The notes beneath the pieces are model-generated. The model did not search any database, was not told where the DNA came from, and saw only the letters and a list, made by a program, of their open reading frames with translations. From Cynocephalus volans (taxonomy: Eukaryota; Chordata; Mammalia; Dermoptera; Cynocephalidae): DNA of 64,000 bases. A program made the translations under genes and the position numbers. Location: assembly GCF_027409185.1 (NCBI RefSeq), contig NC_084464.1, positions 42,507,095 through 42,571,094 of the forward strand. Direction: 5' to 3'. This document shows positions 12,911 through 24,299 of this stretch, in pieces. Each line of letters starts with the position of its first letter. The first letter of the stretch is position 1.

Positions 12911-13490
12911 TCTCAATGTGGGAAGAGAATCTTCACCCATTTGGCCCAAAAAGTAGTAGGAAGATTTATTTAGAAAACACCAACTTCCTAATAAAAGTGA
13001 CCAATTAACCAATACAAAAGAAGCAAAATTGATAAGGATTAAGCTGGATGCAGGGAAAGAAACTAACAAAGTAAAAATCACAAAAAGTGAGTTTATGGGA
13101 TCCTGTCTGAAAACAACCTGGAGGAAATGGTGGAGCACAGGATCCACCCTGGGAGCAGGACACACGAAAGAAAAGTTCACTTTAATGATGGCGTTTTCTT
13201 GGAGATCTCAGAGGTCTGAAAAGTAATACAGGGAAATATTCAGAGAGAACATCTTCTTGGGTTCACATGGAAATCATGATCAGCCTTCCCAGTGACAATT
13301 ATGATTCCTGTATCCTAACTATGCTTTGATAAACACAGCTCAGCTCTGCAGGTCATTTGGTCCAACTCAGGCCCTGTGGTTCTAATGATCTTGTTCAGTG
13401 ACTGTCCCTCTTGTACATGAACCTGTCCAGTGCAGAGGCCTCACTGCCTCCTATCCCCGCTGTCTCTGACCAAGAACATCCCTGTGCAGG
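12911..13490. other. Unassigned sequence
   Basis: No recognisable gene or repeat. A 162-codon reverse-strand open stretch (12692-13180) overlaps the antisense of the ERV fossil and has no recognisable domain. Confidence 0.4.
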
Positions 13491-13494
13491 TAGA

Positions 13495-14035
13495 CTCTAA
13501 GACGCTGCCCAATGATCCTTCCTCCTGGTATTCATGCCCTGGTGGCATCACCTCCAGTTGAGAATACGTGGGACATGAGACTTGCTTCTAACCAATGAAA
13601 TATGACAAAGGTGATGTCACTTCAGTGGTTGATCATATGAGCTGGTGACTTCTGTCTTCCTAGATGACTCTGTCTTTTGCTTCTCTGCCTTCAAGCTCTG
13701 ATGAGGTGGAAAGGCCTACATGGCAAGGAACTGAGGTCCTCCTCTGCCACCAGCCAGTAAGGAACTGAAACATCAGTCTAACAGTCATCGAGGAACTGAA
13801 TCCTGCCACAACCACCTGAGCTGGACACAGACCTTTCCCCAGTTCAGCCATCAGATAAGACCCCAGTCGTGGTGGACAGTCTAATAAACACCTGTGAGAA
13901 ACTCTAAGGCAGAGGAACCTGCATTACTGTGTTGGATTCCTGCCCATATCAAATGTGAGATAATAAATGTGTGTTATTTTAAGCAGCTAAGTTTGTGGTA
14001 ATTTGTTACATAGCAATAAATAGTTGATAAAAATT
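13495..14035 (+). repeat. MaLR MLT1-type LTR
   Basis: The 3' end 'ataataaatgtgtgttattttaagcagctaagtttgtggtaatttgttacatagcaataaatag' is the hallmark end of MLT1 LTRs. Upstream text fits the body of the LTR on +. Confidence 0.8.
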
Positions 14036-14735
14036 CCCACACCTTTGGTTGAGTTACATGATACTTGGGTCCATTTAAAATGACTCTCACTACTCTTCCT
14101 CACAGCAGCCCTTGCCTTTCATGCAGACAGACGTCCTGCTTTGTCTTTACGAGCATAAAGGTCAGATTCTCTTATTGTCTTAATTGATTTCCTCTCACAC
14201 CATCCAGGAGGCCCTGCAGGGAGCGGCAGGCAGGTAGGAGGCAGTGCAGGAGGGCAGGGTGTGGCCACATCTCTCCATGGTTCTCCCTGCAGTGCAGCTG
14301 TTACCAGGAGATAAGCTGCAAGAAGAGGAGTCGAAGCCAGCAGGGAGTGAAATGAGACGAGTGACACCCAGGTCTCTAGGCCCATGTGGGTCTGTGCTCT
14401 CAGGCTGTGGAATAAAAGAGTGATGAATGAACTCTGTAGGGCCACTGCTGGTCTGTCCCCTTCAGCTTTCAGGAGAGTCTACCTCATGTGCCCTGATAAC
14501 CACTGATCCCCTAAAGTGCAGGTGTGACCTGCCCTTCCCCCCACCTCCAGCAAGCTCAGTCCGTCAGTGTGTCACTTCACAACTGACCTGTAGTGAGTAT
14601 GAGAAATGCAATAGACTCTGGCCTGGAGGAGAAAGGGAGGCTGGTCAAAGCCCGGGTAGGAGGTGACCATTAAGGTGGACAGGTATGAGTGTCACTATAA
14701 CAGAGTGTTTACTTGGGCTTATCATTTAGACTGTT
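14036..14735. other. Unassigned sequence below the class I pseudogene
   Basis: This lies 3' of the minus-strand MHC class I pseudogene, where transmembrane, cytoplasmic and 3' UTR exons would be expected. I could not recognise any of these. Confidence 0.4.
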
Positions 14736-14737
14736 TA

Positions 14738-14880
14738 TTTTTACAGTCATGAATGAGATAATTGAGATTCACTCAACATCTCAGTGCCTCAGTTTCCCTA
14801 GTGTAAAATGGGGTTGATAACTGTTCCTATTGTCATAAGGCTCTTTTAAGGTTTAAATGATTTAATTCCTGTATATCCCT
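14738..14880 (+). repeat. MIR SINE fragment
   Basis: The text 'atctcagtgcctcagtttccctagtgtaaaatggggttgataa' followed by 'aaggtttaaatgattt' is the central and 3' part of a mammalian-wide interspersed repeat. Confidence 0.8.
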
Positions 14881-15128
14881 CAGAAAAGTGACTCACACTT
14901 TTAATAAGGCAGAATCCAGCAAAGGGAGTGGGATTTGTCCATTCAGCTCCAGTTTTCTCATTCTAAGTCTGATGAGGACCAGTTGTCCCCCAGCACTGAT
15001 CCTGATCCCCTCTCACTTGCCTGAGGATGGAGAGCTGTTTGGTCCCTTCCATACTGTGGAGGGGGAGGGCGGAGCGGAACCAAGAAAAGGCCAGGGTGGA
15101 ACCCAGTATGAGGAAGTTGCAGAGCAAC

Positions 15129-15135
15129 ACGCACA

Positions 15136-15173
<38 letters not shown>

Positions 15174-15330
15174 TATACACACACATTTATATACATAAAT
15201 GTGCACAAACACGTACATATATATGCTTATATACACATGTACACACACACACAAGCCCACATACATACAGATGCTCATGGATGCTGACATACTCATATGT
15301 ACACACAAACGCACACACACACAACACACG
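15129..15330. repeat. CA-rich microsatellite
   Basis: (CA)n tracts at 15139-15170 and 15240-15330 are separated by alternating purine/pyrimidine text (ACATAT, TACACA). Long open frames here on both strands are repeat artefacts. Confidence 0.95.
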
Positions 15331-15709
15331 CTCCCTTCAGATTTGCCAATTCAATTTGGGGCCTGGTTTACTCCACTTAATGTCTTACAAGAAATTTGGG
15401 AATCTGAGGGAGCAGGACCTGAGAATATTTGTCCCACAAGAAATGGATCTGCCTCCCAGCACTGTGGGACTTTCTGGTGCTCATGTGGCCCTGCTCCTGG
15501 AACCCTAATAGAGGAGCAGGGGAAATCCGACCTCAGATCAGGATCTTGGAGTCCAGAGGCAGCCACTGGACCTGGATAGAGGAGGTGGCTCTGAGAATGA
15601 AGGGGAGGGGAGGGGCCCTGGCCCCTGGTCCTCAGCCCTGATGCTGCTGATGGTCTCTAGAACACCTCCTGCTTTCCCTGAGAGGATCTGCCCTCATCCC
15701 CCCTTTTAT

Positions 15710-15983
15710 CCCATCTCAGGGTGAGGGGCTCGGGCAGCTCCTTGTGCTGCACGTGGCACATGTATCTCTGCTCTTCCCCAGCAGGCACCACCACATCTGC
15801 CTAATTCTAGAAAGTTCCATCCCCCACAGGCTGAGTCTCCACAAGCTCTGTGTCCCGGGTCTGGTCCTGACCATCCTGCTCTCAGGTCAGTGTGATCTCT
15901 GCAGGGTAGAAGCCCAGGACACAGCACCTCAGGATAATGTCCCTTCAGGGCTGGGGTGTGGGTCACATGGACACTGGGGGACT
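15710..15983 (-). pseudogene. Class I alpha-3 (Ig-like C1) exon, broken
   Basis: The minus-strand translation contains the C1-set signature with both disulphide cysteines: LRCCVLGFYPAEITLT and, later, QRYMCHVQH, ending LTLRWD. It is 274 bp, against about 276 bp for intact class I alpha-3 exons. An acceptor-like CAG precedes it. In-frame stops occur at 15882-15884 (replacing the usual Trp), 15807-15809 and 15801-15803. A frameshift separates the first 15 or so codons (VHVTHTPALK) from the rest. The donor is ATAAAA where GTAAGG is usual. Confidence 0.92.
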
Positions 15984-16408
15984 CTGTGGTGGACGAGCAA
16001 GGGGGCTCAGACAAGGGAGTAGCATCTGCTCCAATGATGAAAACAGCACAACTCTGATGGCTTGGTTGCCAACCACATCAAGGCAGTGAGCATCCATTCA
16101 GGTGTGGAGGGAACCCAGCACTAAGTTATGCGAGGATCCAGGGGAGACATCCAGAGCACAGTGCCAGAGTTAAGAGCCTCTGCAAGACCCTCCATCTTCT
16201 TATCAACCCACCAGTCCATGTTTCTAGAAAAATGTTTCCAGGCACTCAGCTACCGTGTCTCCAGTAGGAAAGGGTCAGAAGAGTGAGAAGCCTGCAAGAG
16301 CCTGGGAACAAGCCCAGTGGTCTCCTGAGAGTAGTGTCACCCCAGGGAGGGCTTAAGAATGGGGCAGATGACACTGCCCAGGAGACTCAGACGGAAGGCT
16401 CCCACATC

Positions 16409-16851
16409 TGTCGGGTCCACCGCCAGCCGGCCAGAACAGCCCTTAGCCTCGTTCCTTTTGGTGGGAGAGCGAACGGCCCGGGATTCCCCTTTCCCTCCTG
16501 TCCCCTTTGGAAGGAGACGGGGGAAGAGAGCCGTGAAGAGAGGTGAGCACAGCCACCGGCCCCCCAAACAGCCCAGTTAAAGGACACTCAGACGTGGTGG
16601 TGGGTTCTGTCCAGCAGTTCCATTTATTATCACACAAGCACTTGCTTTTATAGGCAGATAGGGAGGGGAGGTTTTAACATAATCCAATCAGCTTAAAGGT
16701 CAAGGGCATGCACCCTGTCTCAATGCCTAGCTATTGCAACCACGCAGTGGTCACGAGTGCAGAAGCACGTATTTGGCCAATAAGGGCTAAGGCAAGGTTC
16801 CCGCAGACACCCTCAACCTACTTCCTCCTGGCGCTGTCTTAGGCTGCCACA
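16409..16851 (-). repeat. Solo LTR in class I intron 3 (possibly ERVK-like)
   Basis: Reading minus, it begins TGTGGCAGCC and ends GACCCGACA. It has a TATAAAA box (16646-16652) about 20 bases upstream of an AATAAA signal (16623-16628), a compact promoter typical of beta-like LTRs. It is unusually rich in intact CpG for this window, which suggests a fairly young insertion. No TSD was identified, so the right-hand border (low coordinate) is uncertain. Assignment to class II is by layout only. Confidence 0.65.
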
Positions 16852-17110
16852 TTAATACACCCTTGTGGGCCTATAATGGCGCCGCTTGCAATGTCACTTA
16901 AGGTGGCATTAGTTTTTAAAGCCCGACACACATCCAACCTCCTGCTGTGGGGAAGCTGTCCTCGGCACACGGGCCCCACCCACCCCACAGAGATGCCTAC
17001 ATCCCTGTGCTGGACTAGCTCTGGGGGACAATCCCCAACTCTGGAGAGAGAACTGGCCCCACTGGGGACTTGGGGGAGGGCTTATTGGTGGGGCTGTGGG
17101 AGATCATAAC

Positions 17111-17360
17111 CAGTGCAGGTCAAGCTCTCCCCTACAAATTCCAAGTATCTCTGCAGCCACAGGATGCATTCCTTCTCCATGCAGGTCTTGTCTCTCTCTA
17201 TGTAGTTCCCGCCGACCTCCCATTTCTGCCTGGTGTAGCATAATGGATGAGATGCTGTGTATTGAAGAGGGTCCATATCCAAACTCAGGTGGTCACTGTA
17301 TTCATACCACAACTGGCCTTGGTCCAGCTGTCCTCGACAGCTGAACTGGAGAGTGTGGGG
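17111..17360 (-). pseudogene. Class I alpha-2 exon, frame still open
   Basis: The minus-strand frame is open across the exon and starts with PHTLQFSC. It holds both alpha-2 cysteines (in LQFSCR and KECILWLQRYLE) and the KWE helix motif. It lies between CAG at 17361-17363 and a donor-like GTTATG just below 17111. At 250 bp it is about 26 bp short of the usual alpha-2 exon. Sequence around the beta strands (YEYSDHLSLDMD) differs from the classical YxYDGxDYI pattern. Confidence 0.9.
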
Positions 17361-17363
17361 CTG

Positions 17364-18212
17364 CCCACCCCCGGGAAGAGGCAGTGTCAGGAAGGGCAGA
17401 CAACCTCCAGGGACTCTCCATCACAGTCCCTGCTTCCCCCCTACCCCCACCCTCCTGATCTCTCAGATTCTCCCCTTAGGTGACATTCCCACTCATAATG
17501 TGTTAAAAATTATTAGGCTACAATCTATTCCCTGGACAAACCAGTTTGGTCCCTGATTCTGATCTCCTTTACTTGCAGGCAGCTCTGCAGTGGGGATGGT
17601 CTATGCTCAGTTCCAGGATGTATTGAAAAGGCCCTGGATGGGGAGGTGCAGACTTCCAGCTGCTTGGAGCATCTTCCTTTTTCTTCATTAACACAAATCA
17701 TCACATCCCTCAGATTCTACCCTAAGTTCCACCTCATTCATGTGACCCTCTCTCTGACCACTGGGGTGTCTGTCCTAACTTCCGTAAACTATTTCCTGCT
17801 TCTCATTTGGCATGTAAGGGGTTACTGGTCTTTGACATCTCTTGGTATGTGTCATGGGGTCAGTAATGTGTTCCCAGACATCTGGGTGCCTCCCCACGGT
17901 AACTGAAAGCTCTTCGAGAACAAACCCTAGGATATACTTTTCTGCTTCTCCACCCCCAGCACCCAAAAGGTGATGTGTATATATCTATGACCAATGATAC
18001 CGCTGAATCCTGAATGAGTTAATGTCAAACACACCCTGACCCTTTGTGATAGACTAGGACAGTCTTCATTCTCAAGTGACACTTGTGCTCAGGCACCTGC
18101 CCCAGTCAAGAGGGCTTCCCACCTCTGGGGTTGGGGTGGGGTGGTGAGTTCTGTCCCCACTGCTGTCTCATAGCTGGATCACCTGCTTGCTGGTGTGGAT
18201 GCTCTTTGTGCA
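17364..18212. other. Intron 2 of the class I pseudogene
   Basis: No coding or repeat feature recognised within this stretch. A small open frame at 17646-17906 lacks any recognisable domain. Confidence 0.4.
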
Positions 18213-18480
18213 GGCCCTGCTCCATGATTTGGTTGTAGCATTGCTGCACATTCTCAGATTTAAGTGGAAAATCTCCATCCAACTTGTGAGGATGTTGGTT
18301 TCATCATCAAACTAACTTGGTTCCTCCATCAAACAGTGAACACAAGACTCTGCCTTCACCTCCTCGCTGTCACAGCAGATGAAGCGTTGGTCATCCAGGA
18401 AGCCAAAGGCAGCAAACGCAGGACTCCTGGACCTGCGTCAGACACAACCAAGTAGAAACACCATAGAAAGCGCAATCCTG
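18213..18480 (-). pseudogene. Class I alpha-1 exon, broken
   Basis: Minus-strand text [16 protein letters not shown] corresponds to the conserved class I alpha-1 strand-turn (usually GYVDDxxFVRFDSD). It ends with a YNQIMEQ-like helix end. A stop occurs just before this block, another near 18311, and the frame shifts between the strand and helix parts. It lies at the expected side of alpha-2, about 850 bp away, which is longer than a usual class I intron 2. Confidence 0.75.
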
Positions 18481-18481
18481 A

Positions 18482-18772
<291 letters not shown>

Positions 18773-18773
<1 letters not shown>

Positions 18774-19145
18774 CAGGAGAGACAGGGCATACAGCATAAG
18801 ACAATGAGAACACAGTTGCAGAACAATCCCACCCAGTATGCACTGAGAGAATTCAGAGAAACAAAAAAGAAATATTGGTGCAAGGCCTCAATTAAAAAAA
18901 AAAAAAACTTCCATGAAGAAGTTGTTCTTGCACAGGGCTTGCGAAGTGGAGAGACCATGAGCAGTGGAGGAGATTTAGAAATAGTCTCACAACATGCACT
19001 GAGGTAGGCTGTCTGAAGTAGGACCTTCTCCCGGTCCCCTGCTATGATGTTGCAGCATCTCAACCCCTGATGGTTCCCTTCCCCCAGATCACCCTTGGTG
19101 CCACTGTGGAAAATGCACCGGCCTCAGAGTTGAGAAGCTCCAACT
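18773..19145. other. Unassigned sequence with A tract
   Basis: Contains a poly(A) tract near 18893-18906. No gene or named repeat is supported. Confidence 0.4.
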
Positions 19146-19149
19146 GTGT

Positions 19150-19270
19150 CACCCCCTCTGTTTCCTGGGGTAGCCACTTCCCTCCATGGCTTCAGCTTCT
19201 TTATCTACAGAACAAAGCCATTAGACTACATGGCCCTGGGTGTCCCAGCTCTAACATTCTGTAATTCTAG
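19150..19270 (+). repeat. MIR-like SINE fragment
   Basis: The text 'tggcttcagcttctttatctacagaac' and 'cccagctctaacattctgtaattct' resembles a MIR 3' part. Confidence 0.45.
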
Positions 19271-19717
19271 GGCTTCTGAAGTCACCTGGTGACTCCATGT
19301 GATGAGGTGGAGGATGTGGTTCAGGTAGAGGAAGAGGCCCTGGACAGGAGGGACAACCTGCAGCTCTCCTTGTCACAGCCCCCTACTCTTGTTACTGTTC
19401 CTCAAACATGTCCTTTCCACCCCAGAACTTTTGTTCCCTCATTGTTTCCTTGTCTGGAACACTCTACCCCACCTATCATCCACCTTTCTTCTTGCCCTCT
19501 TCAAGTCTCTGCTGAAATGTTATTTCTTCAGGGAGGATTTGCCCCTCTCTCCACACCTTACACCCTGCCTCAGGCAAAGTTGATTGCTCCTGCTTATGCA
19601 AGTCCACGGCCTAGAAGCTTCACGTGATTATGTGTTCACCATCTGCCTGCCAGTAAATCCCATGAAAACAACAAGAATTCTTTCTTATTGATTATTCAGT
19701 GCCTCTAAAAGTGCTGT

Positions 19718-19925
19718 ATTAGGGTTCTCCAGAGAAACCTACAGGATGTGGGTGTATAGAGAGAGAGCAATTTATTTTAAGGGGTTGGCTCATGTGATTG
19801 TGGAGGTACGAGTTCAAAATTTGAAGGACAGGATGGCAGCTGGAGACCCAGGAAAAGTTGATGTCGCAGATTGAGTCTAAAGGCAGCCTCAATAAACTTT
19901 GTAGCTGTTGGTACATTCTTCACCC
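19718..19925 (-). repeat. ERVL-type (MLT2-like) LTR fragment
   Basis: The text 'gtattagggttctccagagaaacctacaggatgtgggtgtatagagag' followed by 'ggttggctcatgtgattgtggagg' and 'gctggagacccaggaaaagttgatg' matches the known pattern of ERVL-type LTRs. Exact family uncertain. Confidence 0.5.
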
Positions 19926-19929
19926 TGAG

Positions 19930-20385
19930 ACTGCATTAGTATATTTTCCATCACTTATAACACAATTCCTGAAACTGGGTAATTATTAAGGAACAAATCT
20001 ATGTCTTAGAGCTCTGGAGGCTTGGAAGTCCAAGGTCATGGGGGCACATCTGGTGAGGGATTTCTTGGTGGCAGGGAACTCTCTGTACAGTACTTAGGTA
20101 GCCCAGGGCATCACATGGCGATAGTGCAAGAGTGCGTTAACATGCTCACTTGTTTTCTTTATGAAGCCACCAGTCCACTCCCATGATAACCCATTAATCC
20201 ACTAACCCATTAGCCTGTGCATAAATTAATACATTCATGAAGGTAGAGCCTTCATTATCAAATCACCTCTTCAAGGCCCCACATTTCAGATACTATAGTC
20301 AGACTTTCCACCATCTTAACATTGTTCCAATGGGGATTGTGCTGACATGAGCTTTGGAGGAGACAAACATTCAAACCACAGAAGA
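19930..20385 (-). repeat. MaLR LTR (minus)
   Basis: Starts 'cattagtatattttccatcacttataacac' with 'cctgaaactgggtaatta' and ends 'gacatgagctttggaggagacaaacattcaaaccaca', the reverse-orientation layout of an MST/MLT1 LTR. Confidence 0.78.
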
Positions 20386-20389
20386 GATT

Positions 20390-22250
20390 TAGAAAAATTG
20401 TCAGTTTATCATTACCCTAACAGTGTCATAACTTTTAAATAGCATTTTTATTTTCTTTGTTCTTATTGTTGGTGTGTTGTTATTCCTGTGGAAATAATTG
20501 TGCAGTGTCTTAATATCTATTAACTTAAAAACTTAGAATACTAAGAATAAACTGTAAGACTGAAGTGACAAAAGAAGTTTGGATACATTTTTAACATTGC
20601 TTCTAAATATTATAAACACAATATCTGGATCTGAGCGGGAATAAGAAAGCAGTGATAATAATAATTCATAGCCTAGAGCAACTGATCCTGTGCACAAATT
20701 ATAATGCCTGGCAATGCCTTTGCTATTGAGTAACACTCAGTTCACAAGAGACAATAATTTGCATTTCTAAAATTTAAAAGTCCCTGATAATTTTGACAAA
20801 ACTCACGGATAACTTATTACTGCCAGGAATGTAAATATTGGATGCAATTCATGCTCAAAGCTGTGTGAGAAGTTGAAAGAGCTCAGTATATTCAGTCACT
20901 GCTCAGAATTCAATTAAAAAGTTAGCAATAATCAAAGAGAGAAACTTAAATAAAGGATATTATGAATAGCTTTGTACAATAAAGTATTTGAAACAAAAAC
21001 TTTTGAAGCAATTGTTATCGGTATCGATCAAAGCAACTAACTGGAAAAATGCTACCTGAAGTTAGTAAACAGTGTAAACTACTGTAGAATTAAGTAGAGT
21101 ATTTTACATGCTAAATAGAGGCTTTTTAAAAGATTGTAAGTAATGCATATCATTGCAGTCTAGATTAATGGTTCTGCTGGTTGCAAACCATACTCTACCG
21201 AAATAAAACAACTGTTTGGAAAACTAATTAATCTAGACAATAAATTGCTATCAAAGAACTATCAATTATTTCACAAAAAATTTGTTTAATTAGTTACTTA
21301 TATACTAAATTTAAGACTTGTAAGATGTTTTTGCTGATCTGGGGAACTCAATATCTCAAATGTACTCATCGGTGCTCATGAAATATTTCGATGTGAAATA
21401 GTTACATAATGGTACAGATGGTGCCAGTGTATGCCGCAAAGAGAGTTCAGGGTCTCACCAAAAATTCAGAAAAATTTCTGGATATTCTATTTTGGAATAT
21501 CATAGAAGTCACATGACCTTCCCATGTTTACCCTTCCACATGTCTGCTGACCTGTCCACATGGCCATCTCCATCTGGGAACATAACTCCAAAGGTTGCAT
21601 TACTATACTTCTTTATTTATTTTTTCAGGAAAGCACATACTTTGTTTGCTGTGGTTGCCACCACTAGCTCTGCTGTTGGAATTACTACGTGTTGTGTTCA
21701 GGATGAATTCTCTCGGCATTGATTTTTTGAGGGGACAAAGGGCAGACAGGACCTGGCTTGGATCTCAATCACATATCTGCACGTAGTAACTGAGGATACA
21801 GGAGAATAACAGAGAGGAGGGTATCCCCACTTTAGGCTTGAGAAAGGAGACAAAATGATTTCCACTCATTTTTCTATTATTCAAACTCAACTTTCACTTC
21901 AGTTTTCCCTTCAACTATCCAAAGCAACTGCCACTACTCTTACTATGTCACGTAGAGCTGCTTCAGGGTGGCAAAAGTCTTGGTGTTACCTGTGCTCACT
22001 TATCAAGGTAGTAACTGAAATGGCTCCTCATGTTAATTCTCAAAGCCATCCTTGGTCACACTGGAAGAGAATACAGAAAAAAAGTACAACTATTGTATTA
22101 GGTTGTGGGACTGCAGGTGAGTTTTCTTTTTCATTAAAAAAATTATTTCGTCCTTGTTATAAGGATGTTGTGCATTTAAAAAGAAAAAAGTTAACCTGGA
22201 TTTCTTGACATAAAAATTTAAAAGAGGAAAAAATTAAATAAGAATTTAAA
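20390..22250. other. Unassigned AT-rich sequence
   Basis: About 1.9 kb of AT-rich sequence without a gene or clear repeat. Open stretches at 21492-21722 and 21855-22208 have no recognisable domain or codon-usage signature. Confidence 0.45.
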
Positions 22251-22289
22251 TGTAATATCCACTTTAATCCATTCATACCTCTGTGAAGT

Positions 22290-22415
22290 GGGTCAGATAC
22301 TGTTACTCCAGCTTCACTAACAAATGTCAGGAATGAGACTCGGAAGACTCGTATTCCAGCCACGATCACACAGCTAGTGGGGAGCAGGTCCTGACACCCA
22401 GCCAACTGTTCCACC
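22290..22415 (+). repeat. MIR-like SINE fragment
   Basis: The text 'cagccacgatcacacagctagtggggagcaggtcctgacaccc' resembles a MIR core. Confidence 0.5.
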
Positions 22416-22419
22416 TATG

Positions 22420-23200
22420 AGGGAAAACTCAGTGAGGAAGGAGCCTCGGATATCAGGTGGTTGATCCCCTCACAATGTCAACATTCTCTATACAATAGCA
22501 AGAGCAAGGGGTCGAATCTATTTAGTGATAGAGAACTCACCATGTATTACAAAGGCAACCCATTCTAAATTCTAATTTAAATACAAAAACTCTTATGAGG
22601 AGCCCAATTCTGTACCCCTCATACTTCTACAAAAGTGACCAATTTCTGACTTCTATGTTATACAAAATAAGTACAATTCTTCGCATAGTTCTCAAATATT
22701 TAAAATCTCTGGAGTCACAAGCAAGGTATTACACCAAAATAAATGGCAATATCTGTAGGAGGGTTAGACCTAATATACTACCCCACCATTACCAGAAACA
22801 AGAAGTCCTTCCTAGCTACATTTTGGGGAACTGTATTAATTTATTAATTCAAATTATATTTATTTGGGCCTGACATCTGCCAAGCTTGGGGATGTGGCGA
22901 TGCCCAAGTCAAACGTGCTCCTGGTGTTTATAGTAAACAGTCCAGCTGAAAAGACAGGCATTTGGAGTGTGGATCAGGTGCCTCCCTGGTCTGGGAGCAG
23001 CTCAGGACATCCTCTGGGAGGAGACATTTCATCTGGGCCCTAAGGCCATCAGGAGTTGACAGGGAAGAGTGTCTCCTACAGAGGGAACAGCAGGGGAGAT
23101 GTCCTGCATACTGGATGGTGTGATGGGTTTGCAGGACTGACCAAATCCAGGGAAGCAGGGACAGCTGCAGCACAGTGCTGAAGGTGCTGCCTCCACCGGG
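22420..23200. other. Unassigned sequence left of the ERV nest
   Basis: No gene is supported. The stretch 22830-22945 ('ttaattcaaattatatttatttgggcctgacatctgcc') resembles an old dispersed LINE-like repeat. Confidence 0.35.
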
Positions 23201-23229
23201 ACCATCTACATCTAAGGGCTTACTCCACC

Positions 23230-23314
23230 CCACTCAGTGTGATTCTTGACAAGTACTAACCCACGATACACTAGTTTTCAAACCTGTAAAATGAGTGAGT
23301 GATGTGTTAGGGAT
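23230..23314 (+). repeat. MIR, left half (split by the outer ERV)
   Basis: The text 'aaacctgtaaaatgagtgagtgatgtgttagggat' is a MIR core-to-tail piece. Its continuation is at 35783-35850. Removing the ERV and one GGGAT copy restores an uninterrupted MIR. Confidence 0.8.
23310..23314. repeat. Target-site duplication GGGAT, left copy
   Basis: GGGAT here matches GGGAT at 35783-35787. The pair bounds the outer ERV. Confidence 0.85.
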
Positions 23315-23680
23315 TAATAGTTCTGCAACATAACCAGCGCCACTTTAGAAAAGCCTAAGTACAAAATGGCACTGCCCACCTCGTCCCCTCCCCTCTCCAC
23401 TTCCCTTTAGGAGAAGCCTCCTGACTTAAACAGAAACCCCTTTTGCTTCCACAAGGATGCAGTTCTCCACCCCAAACCACATTAGCATAATGACCCTCCT
23501 TGATGGTATCAGCCAACCCTTGGCGCCAACATACCAATATAAGCTCTATCACCCACACCTGGTGTTGTCCACCATTTTCAGGGCAGCCCTGGGCCCTGTG
23601 CCATGCTGAGCACAGCCCAGCAGATTTCTTTCTTTAATAAAGCTTGAACAGTACCCAGCATCTCAGCTCACTTTCTTTCA
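23315..23680 (+). repeat. 5' LTR of outer ERV
   Basis: 366 bp, starting TAATAGTTCTGC and ending CTTTCTTTCA. AATAAA lies at 23636-23641. The TATA region reads CAATATAAGC, with extra bases compared with the TATATAA box in the 3' LTR. Confidence 0.88.
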
Positions 23681-23683
23681 TTA

Positions 23684-23701
23684 TGGTGCCAAAACCCAGG
23701 A
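23684..23701 (+). promoter_or_regulatory. Primer binding site, tRNA-Phe type
   Basis: TGGTGCCAAAACCCAGGA starts 3 bases after the LTR end. It is the complement of a tRNA-Phe 3' end with about two differences (A for G). This primer is known for the ERV-F lineage of class I ERVs. Confidence 0.72.
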
Positions 23702-24299
23702 AGGGTTTTGGCTGACATTGTGGACAATCCTCTCTCTCTTGGGGTGATTGGCCCTTGGCCACCCTTCCCAAACCGGCCGAAACTGGGTTCCTCCGGGACT
23801 CTGTACTTTTGCTGTTTCAGACCAATGCATCCAACACCAGCCTCAATTCAGGGTGAGTCAGTGGGTCTGTCCTGCCTACTTCTACGGTTCCCCCCGCTAC
23901 TCCTCCCTACGACTCAGGTCTCTACGAAGCCTAGGTGCCTGGCTGAAGAAACTCTTCTCGTGCCCCCCAGCTATTGGAGGACGCTCCTCTAGGCGGTCTG
24001 TGGCTTTTCTCTCGAAAAGAAGGTGGGCACCAAAGGGGATGCCCTTTGCTGGCACTCTTCTTCTACCAGCACTGACTGCCCTTTCTCACCCTCTACACGG
24101 ATTCTCACGATCCAAACCTCCACACTCTATGCCCTTAGGCTGTCTCCTGGCCAATTTCTCAGCCTCTAGGGAGACATTGAACCTAAAAGTCCCGTCCCGT
24201 TTTCTACTATGCTCCGTGCTCTACGCCTCTGGGCCATCTCCTGGCCAATTTCTTGGCCTCCAGGGAGACTTTAAAACTCAAACGCCTCATTCCAATGGA

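Larger units (their letters stand above)
15710..18480 (-). pseudogene. MHC class I heavy-chain pseudogene (alpha-1, alpha-2, alpha-3 exons)
   Basis: Reading on the minus strand, three exons appear in the order and spacing of a class I heavy-chain gene: alpha-1 (about 18480-18213), alpha-2 (17360-17111) and alpha-3 (15983-15710). Class I molecules bind peptide or other ligands in alpha-1/alpha-2 and contact beta-2-microglobulin through alpha-3. Here alpha-1 and alpha-3 carry stops and frameshifts, the splice donor after alpha-3 is lost, and I found no leader, transmembrane or cytoplasmic exon. Alpha-2 stays open. Intron 3 contains an LTR (16409-16851); without it the intron would be about 680 bp, close to normal. 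It is divergent, so a non-classical lineage is possible, but I cannot name an ortholog. Confidence 0.85.

Noticed and set aside
14888-15579. Overlapping open frames of 120-206 codons on both strands
   Set aside because: They run through CA repeats and share Thr-His or Cys-Val runs; the length comes from the microsatellite.
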